A stretch of DNA of 38,343 nucleotides, from the NCBI GenBank assembly GCA_021200975.1, contig JAJQFT010000082.1:1-38343 (forward strand). Direction: 5' to 3'. The notes below the pieces were generated by a model, which did no database searches, was not told where the DNA came from, and saw only the letters and a list, made by a program, of their open reading frames with translations. The first letter of the stretch is position 1. Each line of letters opens with the position of its first letter. The translations under genes were made by a program, and so were the position numbers. Source of the stretch: Bacillota bacterium (GTDB lineage Bacteria; Bacillota; Clostridia; Oscillospirales; Oscillospiraceae). This document shows, one piece after another, positions 1 to 6,472 of this stretch.

Positions 1-5
1 TTCAT

Positions 6-54
6 ATTCATGGGGTCAGGCTCACACCTGACCCCAACATTTATTATAGAACCT
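6..54 (+). repeat. Palindromic terminal repeat, left copy
   Basis: A 49-bp sequence that recurs in inverted orientation at 38293-38341 with no mismatch that I can see. Its core is a hairpin with 9-bp arms GGGGTCAGG (12-20) and CCTGACCCC (27-35) around a 6-nt loop, followed by a conserved A+T-rich flank (36-54). The GGGGTCAGG arms resemble REP-type palindromes mobilised by Y1 (RAYT) transposases; this resemblance is from memory and is an inference. No transposase is present in the window. Confidence 0.85.
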
Positions 55-74
55 CGAAAAATCGGGCGGCCTTG

Positions 75-95
75 GCGGCGGGAACTTCCCGCCGC
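75..95. repeat. Near-perfect 21-bp palindrome
   Basis: Arms 75-84 (GCGGCGGGAA) and 86-95 (TTCCCGCCGC) are exact reverse complements around a single central base. It lies between the terminal repeat and the stop codon of the small peptide gene at 125-244. On the minus strand it could act as a 3' stem-loop for that gene. No T-run follows directly, so a classical intrinsic terminator is not shown; a dyad protein-binding site is also possible. Confidence 0.6.
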
Positions 96-124
96 TCAGA
101 AATTGGTCTCTGACTTACGCTAAA

Positions 125-244
125 TCAGCCTCCGACATCAATTTCGCCCTCATCTTCGCCTGTCGTAGGTGCGCCACTAGTACAAATTACATCCATTTTG
201 GCAAATTTGACGATTTCAATTTCCGGCTTGTTGTATTTTATCAC
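125..244 (-). CDS. Small 39-aa peptide with conserved-looking KYNKPEIEIVKF start
   Basis: Reading from a GTG at 244 gives 39 residues. They begin MIKYNKPEIEIVKF, contain DVICTSGAPTTG in the middle, and end in an acidic tail (GEDEGEIDVGG). The layout (short charged KY..PEIEIV.F start, then DVI.TSG, then a polar or acidic tail) matches my recollection of many uncharacterised tiny proteins annotated in gut Clostridia; no function is known to me. A GGAGG lies 12 nt upstream of the GTG, inside the hairpin at 249-276. A longer frame upstream is open to 313 but overlaps the ATPase stop, so I prefer the GTG. The single Cys in the CTSG segment and the acidic tail would suit a secreted or modified peptide, but there is no hydrophobic signal segment. 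It may be co-transcribed with the ATPase. Confidence 0.5.
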   Translation of the reverse strand: MIKYNKPEIEIVKFAKMDVICTSGAPTTGEDEGEIDVGG

Positions 245-248
245 ATGA

Positions 249-276
249 GAAAAGCACCTCCGCGGAGATGCTTTTC
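249..276 (-). terminator. Stem-loop between ATPase gene and small peptide gene
   Basis: GAAAAGCA (249-256) pairs with TGCTTTTC (269-276), and the middle is the self-complementary CTCCGCGGAG. The stem is long and G+C-rich in the centre with A- and T-rich outer arms, so on the minus strand it can end the ATPase transcript; the tail after it is only short and T-poor. The same arm contains the GGAGG that would serve the small peptide gene at 125-244, so it may instead act as a translational or attenuating structure. Confidence 0.6.
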
Positions 277-297
277 TTATGCCATTTTTTGCTATTG

Positions 298-1572
298 TTA
301 ATTTTTCAAGCAACCGATGGGAACGACATATACGCCATCGTGACGGCGATATGCCCAGTCGCCGACCCCTGTCAATACCATAAGGAAAGACGGGGCTTTC
401 ATTCTGTCGGTGTCGATTTTCGCTTGCATAGACTTTAGGCTTTCCGCCCCCTCCTCAATCCACCTGTCGCCGCCAAGCTTGATTTCAATAAGCCCGTATT
501 CCCCGTTTCTCAAATGAAGCACCGCATCACATTCCTGCCCATCTTTGTCACGGTAGTGATAAACCTCACCGCCAAGAGCATCCGCATATACACGAAGATC
601 CCTTACGCATAGGGTTTCAAAGAGAAAGCCAAAGGTTTTCAGATCATTCACCATGTCATTCGGACCGATGCCCAATGCCGCCGCCGCAATAGACGGGTCG
701 ATGTAATAGCGAGTATCGGATGAACGAATTGCCGTCTTGGACCGCAAATTCGGATTCCATGCCGGCATATCCTCTACAACAAAAATTTTGCGCAGCGCGT
801 GGATATACGAAGCAACGGTTTCCTCACTCATCGGGAATTCATCATTTGCAGCTATATCCTGTGCAATCACCGTGTTTGGAACTTGACTGCCCTGATTTCT
901 TGCATAGGAGCGCATGAGCCGCTTAACTCTTTCGGGATTCTTCTGCACATTATCTGCTCGGTTAATATCCGAGTGGACAACGGCATCATAATAGTCGATT
1001 GCTTGGTCAAGCGCGATCTCATCTCGCATATCCACCGCTTGTGGCCAACCACCTCGGCATACAAGGAATGCCAGACGGTCGATGTTGATATTAGAATCGC
1101 CGTCAATGTCCTCTGCACCATTGAAAAGGTCTTTGAGGCTTACCTGTCCTGTGGAATCACCCGACTCATACAGGCTCATCGGTCTCATGGTAAGCCAAGT
1201 GAAGCGGCCCGTACCGGAGTGGGTGACATCCTTGGTATCGGCAGGAACAGCAGAGCCAGTGAGAATAAACTGTCCAAGCTCGCCGCGGTGGTCAACCTCA
1301 AAGCGGATTGCATCCCACAGCTTTGGAGCGAGCTGCCATTCATCAATCAGCCTCGGCGTTGCACCCCTTAAAAGTCTCTTGGGGTTGAGCTCTGACATTG
1401 TGATGTTCTGCTCTTTTTTCTCCGGGTCATCCATATACAGAATACTTGCGGCAAGCTGTTCGGCAGTGGTTGTTTTGCCACACCACTTCGGTCCTTCAAT
1501 AAGGACAGCACCCTTGCCTTCAAGTTTGCGTTTCAGAATATCGTCAGCGATTCGTTTCCTGTAGTTCTTCAT
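298..1572 (-). CDS. AAA ATPase with C-terminal DUF4143 (ATP-binding protein)
   Basis: This 424-aa protein belongs to the common AAA_14/DUF4143 family of prokaryotic ATPases, whose cellular role is not settled. A Walker A motif GPKWCGKTT is at residues 27-35. DEWQLAPKLWDAIRFEVD follows, with a Walker-B-like LIDEWQ. The C-terminal half has the DUF4143 features, including a restriction-nuclease-like D...EIK arrangement (ECDAVL about 15 residues before LIEIKLG), typical of a PD-(D/E)XK fold. The start at 1572 has a modest GAGG 8-9 nt upstream. Its base composition is visibly more A+T-rich than asnB and the core genes, which fits horizontal acquisition. It stands alone behind its own promoter (1605-1633). 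Family assignment is firm; function and partner are unknown. Confidence 0.9.
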   Translation of the reverse strand: MKNYRKRIADDILKRKLEGKGAVLIEGPKWCGKTTTAEQLAASILYMDDPEKKEQNITMSELNPKRLLRGATPRLIDEWQLAPKLWDAIRFEVDHRGELGQFILTGSAVPADTKDVTHSGTGRFTWLTMRPMSLYESGDSTGQVSLKDLFNGAEDIDGDSNINIDRLAFLVCRGGWPQAVDMRDEIALDQAIDYYDAVVHSDINRADNVQKNPERVKRLMRSYARNQGSQVPNTVIAQDIAANDEFPMSEETVASYIHALRKIFVVEDMPAWNPNLRSKTAIRSSDTRYYIDPSIAAAALGIGPNDMVNDLKTFGFLFETLCVRDLRVYADALGGEVYHYRDKDGQECDAVLHLRNGEYGLIEIKLGGDRWIEEGAESLKSMQAKIDTDRMKAPSFLMVLTGVGDWAYRRHDGVYVVPIGCLKN

Positions 1573-1604
1573 TCGGAGTGCCTCAATTCCCTACGTTTTT
1601 CTAT

Positions 1605-1633
1605 AGTATACACCATATTTGTAAACTTTTCAA
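1605..1633 (-). promoter_or_regulatory. Sigma-A-type promoter for the DUF4143 ATPase
   Basis: On the minus strand TTGAAA (1633-1628), a 17-nt spacer and TATACT (1610-1605) match the vegetative consensus closely. The predicted start lies about 25 nt upstream of the ATPase start codon at 1572. Two 17-bp direct repeats sit immediately upstream of the -35 element. Confidence 0.8.
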
Positions 1634-1636
1634 TAG

Positions 1637-1676
1637 TTTTCCGACGATTGGCGAAATATTTTTCCGACGATTGGCG
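1637..1676. repeat. Tandem 17-bp direct repeat upstream of ATPase promoter
   Basis: TTTTCCGACGATTGGCG occurs at 1637-1653 and again at 1660-1676, a period of 23 bp. The nearer copy ends 4 bp from the -35 box of the promoter at 1605-1633. The position and a spacing near two helical turns fit paired regulator-binding sites. A remnant of a short tandem duplication is the simpler alternative. The rest of the 240-bp gap between the ATPase and asnB (1677-1812) holds no gene or terminator that I can support. Confidence 0.7.
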
Positions 1677-1812
1677 GCAAATACATCGGTCATCTGACGA
1701 AGCTCGACTTCATCCGGCTCGGGTGCTTTTCTCATATCCGGCAGGGCTTTCCCTATTGCGTGGAGGTGCCGAAAAAGAGCATATCCGTTTCGTTGCAGCT
1801 GCTTTTCTCGCC

Positions 1813-3633
1813 TTAGAAAGCAATCTGCACGCCGTACTGCCGGAACCAGCTATCAATCTGGCAGAGGTAGCAAATCAGCTGCGCGCGGCGCATGAGCTGG
1901 CCATACCACGGCACGCTTAGCTCCGACTCCAGAAGCCGCTCTACCGCCGTGCGGGAAACGAGCTGAAACAGCGGGGAATCGTCCTGCATAATTCCATGCA
2001 GCCGCTCCTCCATGCGCGCGGTATAGGCGGGGTCGAAGGTCTTTGGATACGGGCTTTTCTTTCGCCACAGCACCTCCTCCGGAAGCAGGCCGCGCATGGC
2101 ATAGCGCAGCAGTCCCTTCTCCTTCCCCTGCCAGTCCTTCATCTCCCACGGAACACCGTACAGATACTCTGCGATGCGATAATCGCAGAACGGCACACGA
2201 ACCTCAAGGCCGGAGAACATACTCATGCGGTCCTTGCGGTCGAGCAGGGTCTGCATGAACCAGCGGAAATTGAGATTTACAAGCTCCTTCATCCGCCGCT
2301 CCTGCGCCGAGGTGCCGGGAAGCACATCGCTTTGCGCAATCGTCTGCGCATACCGCGAGTGGACGTATTCCTCCGCGTCGAGCTTCTGCGCAAACGCGGG
2401 CGCAAGCAGGGCCTTCCGAATTTCCAGATTCTGCGACCACGGGAACCCCGCCTGCGCTCGGATCTCGGGATCACGGTACCACGGATAGCCGCCGAAAATC
2501 TCATCCGCGCACTCGCCCGAGAGCGCGACCGTCACTTCCCGCTTAATCTCCCGGCAAAAGGCCAGCAGCGACAGGTCCACGTCCGCCATGCCTGGCAAAT
2601 CGCGCGCCAGCGTTCCGTCATCCAGCTCGGCGGCCAAGTCGTCTGCCGAGAGGATGCACCAATGGTGGTCGGTTTGCAGCGCGTCGCACATCAGGCGGAT
2701 ATAATGCGCGTCGGAATTTGGCTGAAAATGGTTGGGCACAAAATACCTCTCGTTATTCTCATAGTCCACCGAGAAGGTTGGCAGCAGCCGCCCTTCTTTC
2801 GCCGCGTCACGGGCGCAGACGGCCGTAATCAGGCTGGAATCCAGCCCTCCGGAGAGAAATGTGCCAAGCGGAACATCCGATACCATCTGCCGCTTAATGG
2901 CATCACAAACGAGGAAGCGCACATGGTCGGCCGTTTCGTCGAAGCTCTCGCGGTGCTCCCTGTCGGTAAGCTGCCAATAGCGCTCAAGCGCGAGCCTGCC
3001 GTGCGCAAATACTGCCCGGCAGCCCGGCTCCAGCTCCCGCATTCCGGCGAATACGCCGCAGCCCGGCGTGCGCCCGGGGCCAAGAAGCAGCAGCTCCGCT
3101 GCGCCCTCGGAATCGAGCATCGCACGCACGCCCGGATAGCGCAGGATGGTTTTCATCTCCGAGGCGAAGAGGAAGCCCCCGCGATGACGCATGAAAAACA
3201 GCGGCTTGACGCCCATGCGGTCGCGCGCAAGAAAGAGCCTCCTCGCCCGCTTTTCCCACACGGCGAAGGCGAAAATGCCGTTGCACTTTTCCGTAATTTG
3301 CGCGCCGAACTCGGCATAGCCGTGCAGCAGCACCTCGGTATCCGAGCTTGTTAAAAAGCGGTGGCCGCGCTTTTGAAGCTCCTGCCGCAGCTCGGAGGTG
3401 TTGTAAAGCTCTCCATTATAGACGATGGTATATTCCTCCGCCCCGTACTGGAGCGTCATTGGCTGCGCGCCGCCCTCCGGGTCGATTACCGCCAGCCGCG
3501 TGTGCAGCAGCGTGCAATTCGGCGAGGCAAAAACGCCCTGCCCATCCGGGCCACGGCGGCGCATGGTTTCGAGCATAGTGCGGACGGCAGCCTCCTCCGC
3601 GCTCAGGCCGATGATTCCGGCAATGGCACACAT
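1813..3633 (-). CDS. asnB: Asparagine synthase (glutamine-hydrolysing)
   Basis: Converts aspartate, ATP and glutamine-derived ammonia to asparagine in the cytosol. The start at 3633 leaves Cys as residue 2 (MCAIAGIIG), the N-terminal nucleophile of class II amidotransferases once Met is removed; GGGAGG sits just upstream. A longer open frame to 3738 would bury that Cys and is rejected. Glutaminase-domain motifs include RRRGPDGQG, RLAVID and YNGELYN (about residues 25-80). The synthetase domain has the ATP-binding SGGLDSS near residue 260 and SGECADEIFGGYPWY further on. At 606 aa it is close to Firmicute AsnB proteins. It is a single gene, divergent from the spore-type cluster at 3759, with no clear terminator in the 240 bp after it. 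Confidence 0.95.
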   Translation of the reverse strand: MCAIAGIIGLSAEEAAVRTMLETMRRRGPDGQGVFASPNCTLLHTRLAVIDPEGGAQPMTLQYGAEEYTIVYNGELYNTSELRQELQKRGHRFLTSSDTEVLLHGYAEFGAQITEKCNGIFAFAVWEKRARRLFLARDRMGVKPLFFMRHRGGFLFASEMKTILRYPGVRAMLDSEGAAELLLLGPGRTPGCGVFAGMRELEPGCRAVFAHGRLALERYWQLTDREHRESFDETADHVRFLVCDAIKRQMVSDVPLGTFLSGGLDSSLITAVCARDAAKEGRLLPTFSVDYENNERYFVPNHFQPNSDAHYIRLMCDALQTDHHWCILSADDLAAELDDGTLARDLPGMADVDLSLLAFCREIKREVTVALSGECADEIFGGYPWYRDPEIRAQAGFPWSQNLEIRKALLAPAFAQKLDAEEYVHSRYAQTIAQSDVLPGTSAQERRMKELVNLNFRWFMQTLLDRKDRMSMFSGLEVRVPFCDYRIAEYLYGVPWEMKDWQGKEKGLLRYAMRGLLPEEVLWRKKSPYPKTFDPAYTARMEERLHGIMQDDSPLFQLVSRTAVERLLESELSVPWYGQLMRRAQLICYLCQIDSWFRQYGVQIAF

Positions 3634-3653
3634 TTTCCATCCCTCCCGCAAAT

Positions 3654-3682
3654 ATTGTATGCGCCATGCGCGATTTTGGGAA
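3654..3682 (-). promoter_or_regulatory. Candidate promoter for asnB
   Basis: On the minus strand a TACAAT -10 (3659-3654) is preceded by 17 nt and a weak -35, TTCCCA (3682-3677). Transcription would start only about 15 nt before the asnB start codon. The -10 is good and the -35 matches four of six consensus bases. Confidence 0.45.
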
Positions 3683-3712
3683 GCGGGCAGCGGCTTTGCC
3701 AAATTCGGCGCG

Positions 3713-3742
3713 GGTATACATTCTTCCAAGCCGGGCATACTG
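3713..3742 (+). promoter_or_regulatory. Candidate forespore (sigma-G-like) promoter
   Basis: GGTATA (3713-3718), a 17-nt spacer and CATACTG (3736-3742) resemble the SigG pattern (TGnATA and CATACTA). It lies about 17 nt before the start of the small protein at 3759, which heads a cluster of putative spore proteins. The match is short and unproven, but no good vegetative promoter is visible here. Confidence 0.35.
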
Positions 3743-3758
3743 CTCGCGGGTGATAAAT

Positions 3759-4185
3759 ATGAAAACCAACCGGGAATATCTTAATTCCATTCTGAAAACC
3801 ACGCAGATGGGGCAAATCGGCATCCGCTCCGTGCAGGGTGAGGCGGTTCAGGGGGAGCTGCGACGCGCTCAAATCGCAGCTGAAGGAATACGATGCGATT
3901 GAATCGGAGGCAAAGACGATTGCCATGCAGCGCGGCTGGCAGCTCAGCGACCTGAACCCCGGCGTGCGGGCGATGGCGGAAATGATGTCCAGAGCGCAGC
4001 TTCTGGGCGGCAACCGCGACTCCAAAATTGCCGGGATGATGATTCAGGGCAATACCCGCGGCATCATCATGGGGCTGAAAGCCAGCCGCGAAACCTACTC
4101 GCCCGACGACCGCGTGGGAGGTCTGGCGCAGAAGCTGATGGATACGGAAAATACCAACATCCAGCAGATGAAGCCCTTCCTTTGA
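3759..4185 (+). pseudogene. Small helical protein of unknown function, frameshifted
   Basis: Two overlapping frames join into one protein of about 141 residues. The first begins at ATG 3759 (MKTNREYLNSILKTTQMGQ) and fits up to about 3860. From about 3865 the coding frame shifts by +1 and reads ALKSQLKEYDAIESEAK through MIQGNTRGIIMGLK to a TGA at 4183-4185. At the junction, GAGCTGCGACGCGCTC would read ELRDAL if a CG were restored, so loss of two bases in a CG-rich run is the simplest explanation; a sequencing error is possible. A GGGTGAT ribosome binding site is at 3748-3754. I recall intact clostridial homologues of this length carrying the QLKEYDAIE and IQGNT motifs; they are all-helical hypothetical proteins, perhaps ferritin-like. 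The next genes encode spore-type peptidoglycan proteins. Confidence 0.7.
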
Positions 4186-4200
4186 TTCCCCTGCCCGTCA

Positions 4201-4243
4201 CATTCCTTTCACCCGGCGCATAAGCTGACGGGTGAAAGGAGTG
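4201..4243 (+). promoter_or_regulatory. Stem-loop that buries the ribosome binding site of the next gene
   Basis: Bases 4201-4215 pair with 4229-4243 over 15 bp, with one G-U pair and a 13-nt loop. The right arm contains the AAAGGAG that serves the ATG at 4250. No T-run follows, so it is not an intrinsic terminator. CCCGTCA (4194-4200) can alternatively pair with TGACGGG (4226-4232), which is incompatible with the long stem. A translational control element is the inference. Confidence 0.55.
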
Positions 4244-4249
4244 GTCAAA

Positions 4250-4630
4250 ATGCCATCGACGGGCTACATACAAATCCGAGCCTACGAAAGCCTCGCGCAG
4301 CTTCCGCTGCCGGAGGTAAGCATCGCGATTCTCGCGCACGACGGCACCGCGCTCGCCCTGCGCCTGACCGACGAGGACGGGAAAACTGAGCCGATTGCGA
4401 TCCCCACCCCGGACGCGGAGGAGAGCCTCGCGCCCGAGGGCTCGCGCACGCCCTTTGCCGCGATCGACCTCTACGCCGAGAAGGCGAATTTTGTTTCCAT
4501 CAAGGTGGAGGATGTGCAGCTTTTCCCGGGTGTAACCACCCTGCAGGAGCTGGAAATGATTCCCCTATCCGATCTTCCCGACGCCTACGACCGGCAGGAA
4601 ATATTGGAAACCCGCCGCCAGAATCTGTGA
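4250..4630 (+). CDS. Carboxypeptidase-regulatory-like small protein of a spore peptidoglycan cluster
   Basis: A 126-aa protein beginning MPSTGYIQIRAY. A beta-rich pattern (LPEVSIAILAHDGTALALRLTDEDGK) resembles the carboxypeptidase-regulatory or Ig-like fold that carries substitutions on polar surfaces. It ends with ELEMIPLSDLPDAYDRQEI, a tail I recall in small clostridial proteins encoded just upstream of SpoIID-like peptidoglycan-binding proteins. The ATG at 4250 lies 8 nt after GAAAGGAG; a GTG at 4232 is too close to that site to be the start. It has no signal peptide or membrane segment. The next gene begins 8 nt downstream, so the two are almost certainly co-translated. The role is inferred from context as a partner of the cortex-associated protein that follows. 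Confidence 0.75.
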   Translation: MPSTGYIQIRAYESLAQLPLPEVSIAILAHDGTALALRLTDEDGKTEPIAIPTPDAEESLAPEGSRTPFAAIDLYAEKANFVSIKVEDVQLFPGVTTLQELEMIPLSDLPDAYDRQEILETRRQNL

Positions 4631-4638
4631 GGTGCGCC

Positions 4639-5868
4639 ATGCCGACTGTTATTCCCTACATTCCGCAGAGCATCACGGTGCACCTCGGCTCGCCGAGCTC
4701 AAGCGCCGCGGACGTGACCGTTTCCTTTTCCGACTATGTGAAAAACGTCGCCTCCAGCGAGGTATATCCCACCTGGTCGGATAGCGCGCTTCGCGCGAAC
4801 ATCCTCGCCATCGTATCCTTCGCGCTCAACCGGGTCTACACTGAGTTCTATCCCAGCCGGGGCTATAGCTTTCAAATCACCAGCTCGACCGCCTACGACC
4901 AGGCCTTCGTAAACGGGCGAAGCTTCTTCTCGAACATTTCCAGACTGGTCGACGAGCTGTTCGACGACTACCTGCGCAGGCCGGGCTTTGTGGAGCCGCT
5001 TGCGGCAAAATTCTGCAACGGCACAACCGTTACCTGCGAGGGACTGAGCCAATGGGGCAGCGAAACGCTCGCCCAGCAGGGCCTGAACTCCACGGAAATC
5101 CTGCGCAGATACTATGGAAACGTGGAAATCGTCACGGATGCACCCATCCGGGGCATCACCTCCTCTTATCCCGGCACGGCGCTGCGCCGCGGCTCAAGCG
5201 GCCCGAACGTAGTGGTGGTTCAGGTGGAGCTCAACCGCATTGCGCAAAATTATCCCTCGATTCCCAAGCTCGCCTCGGTGGACGGGATTTTCGGCAGCCG
5301 TACGGAGGCAAGCGTAGAATCGTTCCAGCGTATTTTCGACTTAGAGGTGGACGGAATTGTCGGCAAGGCAACGTGGTACGCCCTCGTGCGGCTGTACACG
5401 GCGGTGCTGGAGCTATCGGAGTTGCGCAGTCAGGGGCAGCAGTTCTACGCCGTCAGCTGGGCATACCCCGACGCAATCAGCGAGGGCGACCGGGGTGAAA
5501 AGGTGCGGCTGCTGCAATACATGCTCGCGGTACTCGCGGCCTTCATCCCCTATGTTTCGCCCGTCGCGGTGGACGGCATTTTTGGCGAGCAGACCCGCGC
5601 CGCGGTAATCGGGGCGCAGAAATGGTTCGGCCTGCCCGAGACTGGCGTGGTCGGCGAGCAAACATGGGACGTGATTTACGACCAATTTGCCGGAATTGAA
5701 ACCACCGCCTTTGACGATGGCGCGCTCTATCCGCGTTCTCCCGCGGCGGTGAACACCTTCTCGAGCGCGCGAAATCTCTTCGCCGCGACGCCCAGAATGA
5801 CGCAGTTCCCCGGCTACGACCTGAGGCCGGGCGCTTCCGACCCAGTTCGCAAGGAGGTAGTAAGATGA
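4639..5868 (+). CDS. SpoIID-like protein with two peptidoglycan-binding domains (putative spore cortex-lytic protein)
   Basis: A 409-aa protein starting MPTVIPYIPQSITVHLG, with a GAGGTG site just upstream. Residues about 25-165 end in CEGLSQWGSETLAQQG plus EILRRYYGN, which parallels the C-terminal GxSQxGA..MA..G..YxxIL.xYY signature of SpoIID/LytB proteins acting on spore peptidoglycan. Two PG_binding_1 domains follow: one around 180-255 (LRRGSSGPNVVVVQ, VDGIFGSRTEASVESFQ, DGIVGKATW) and one around 280-350 (ISEGDRGEKVRLLQ, VDGIFGEQTRAAV, GVVGEQTW). No signal peptide is visible, so export or forespore/mother-cell localisation is unclear. It overlaps the next gene by 4 bp (ATGA). Database names for this family include spore cortex-lytic protein; catalytic activity is not shown by the sequence. 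Confidence 0.85.
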   Translation: MPTVIPYIPQSITVHLGSPSSSAADVTVSFSDYVKNVASSEVYPTWSDSALRANILAIVSFALNRVYTEFYPSRGYSFQITSSTAYDQAFVNGRSFFSNISRLVDELFDDYLRRPGFVEPLAAKFCNGTTVTCEGLSQWGSETLAQQGLNSTEILRRYYGNVEIVTDAPIRGITSSYPGTALRRGSSGPNVVVVQVELNRIAQNYPSIPKLASVDGIFGSRTEASVESFQRIFDLEVDGIVGKATWYALVRLYTAVLELSELRSQGQQFYAVSWAYPDAISEGDRGEKVRLLQYMLAVLAAFIPYVSPVAVDGIFGEQTRAAVIGAQKWFGLPETGVVGEQTWDVIYDQFAGIETTAFDDGALYPRSPAAVNTFSSARNLFAATPRMTQFPGYDLRPGASDPVRKEVVR

Positions 5869-6401
5869 GATCGGAGGAAAAATTTGTCGGGCAGAGCATC
5901 CGCGCACTGCAAACCATGCTGCGCGTCGTGGCGCGTTCGGACGGCGCTCTGCCCTCCGTCGTGCCGGACGGCATTTATGGTGCCAGCACCACCCGCGCCG
6001 TATCCGCCTTCCAACGCAAGAGCGGCAAACGCGTCACCGGCAGCGCCGACCCCGAAACATGGGATGCGATTGTGCGCGCCTATGGCCCGGCGCGGATTCA
6101 GGTATCGCCGGCCGAGCATATTTTGCCCGTCATGCAGCCGCGCGAGGTGGTTTCCCCCGGCGAGGGGCACCCCATAATCCCGCTGGCGCAGAGCATCCTA
6201 TACACCCTGCACTTAGCGCTGCACAGCATCACGCCGCCGGGCAGCGGCTATGTGCTGGATTTGCCGACCGAGGAATCACTGCGCTCCTTCCAGATGCTTT
6301 GCGGCATCCCGGCGACAGGCAAGCTCGACCGAATGAGCTGGTATCTTCTCGCGCAGCACTATCCGCTTGCGGCAAAAATGTTAATTTATTCCAAACGATA
6401 A
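5865..6401 (+). CDS. Peptidoglycan-binding domain protein
   Basis: A 178-aa protein made of two PG_binding_1-like units. The first (about residues 10-70) has IRALQTMLRVVARSDG, PDGIYGASTTRAVSAFQ and GSADPETWDAI. The second (about 105-170) is more degenerate and contains LPTEESLRSFQMLCGIPATGKLD. It has no signal peptide and no recognised catalytic domain. Its ATG overlaps the stop of the preceding SpoIID-like gene by 4 bp, so it is translationally coupled and is likely a cell-wall or cortex targeting partner in the same sporulation process. It is the last gene of the cluster; pgsA next to it has its own promoter. No strong terminator is visible between 6401 and that promoter. Confidence 0.85.
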   Translation: MRSEEKFVGQSIRALQTMLRVVARSDGALPSVVPDGIYGASTTRAVSAFQRKSGKRVTGSADPETWDAIVRAYGPARIQVSPAEHILPVMQPREVVSPGEGHPIIPLAQSILYTLHLALHSITPPGSGYVLDLPTEESLRSFQMLCGIPATGKLDRMSWYLLAQHYPLAAKMLIYSKR

Positions 6402-6411
6402 CGCATTGCGC

Positions 6412-6440
6412 TTGCTTTTTTTCAGTTCAAGTTATATAAT
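6412..6440 (+). promoter_or_regulatory. Sigma-A promoter for pgsA
   Basis: TTGCTT (6412-6417), a 17-nt spacer and a perfect TATAAT (6435-6440). Transcription should start near 6447, leaving a leader of about 25 nt that contains the GGAGG at 6463-6467. Confidence 0.8.
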
Positions 6441-6472
6441 GTGTAGATATTGAGGAACACTCGGAGGATGGT

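Noticed and set aside
1648..1920. A 90-codon plus-strand open frame between the ATPase and asnB
   Set aside because: It overlaps the asnB 3' end, starts inside the direct repeats, and has no Shine-Dalgarno or recognisable product.
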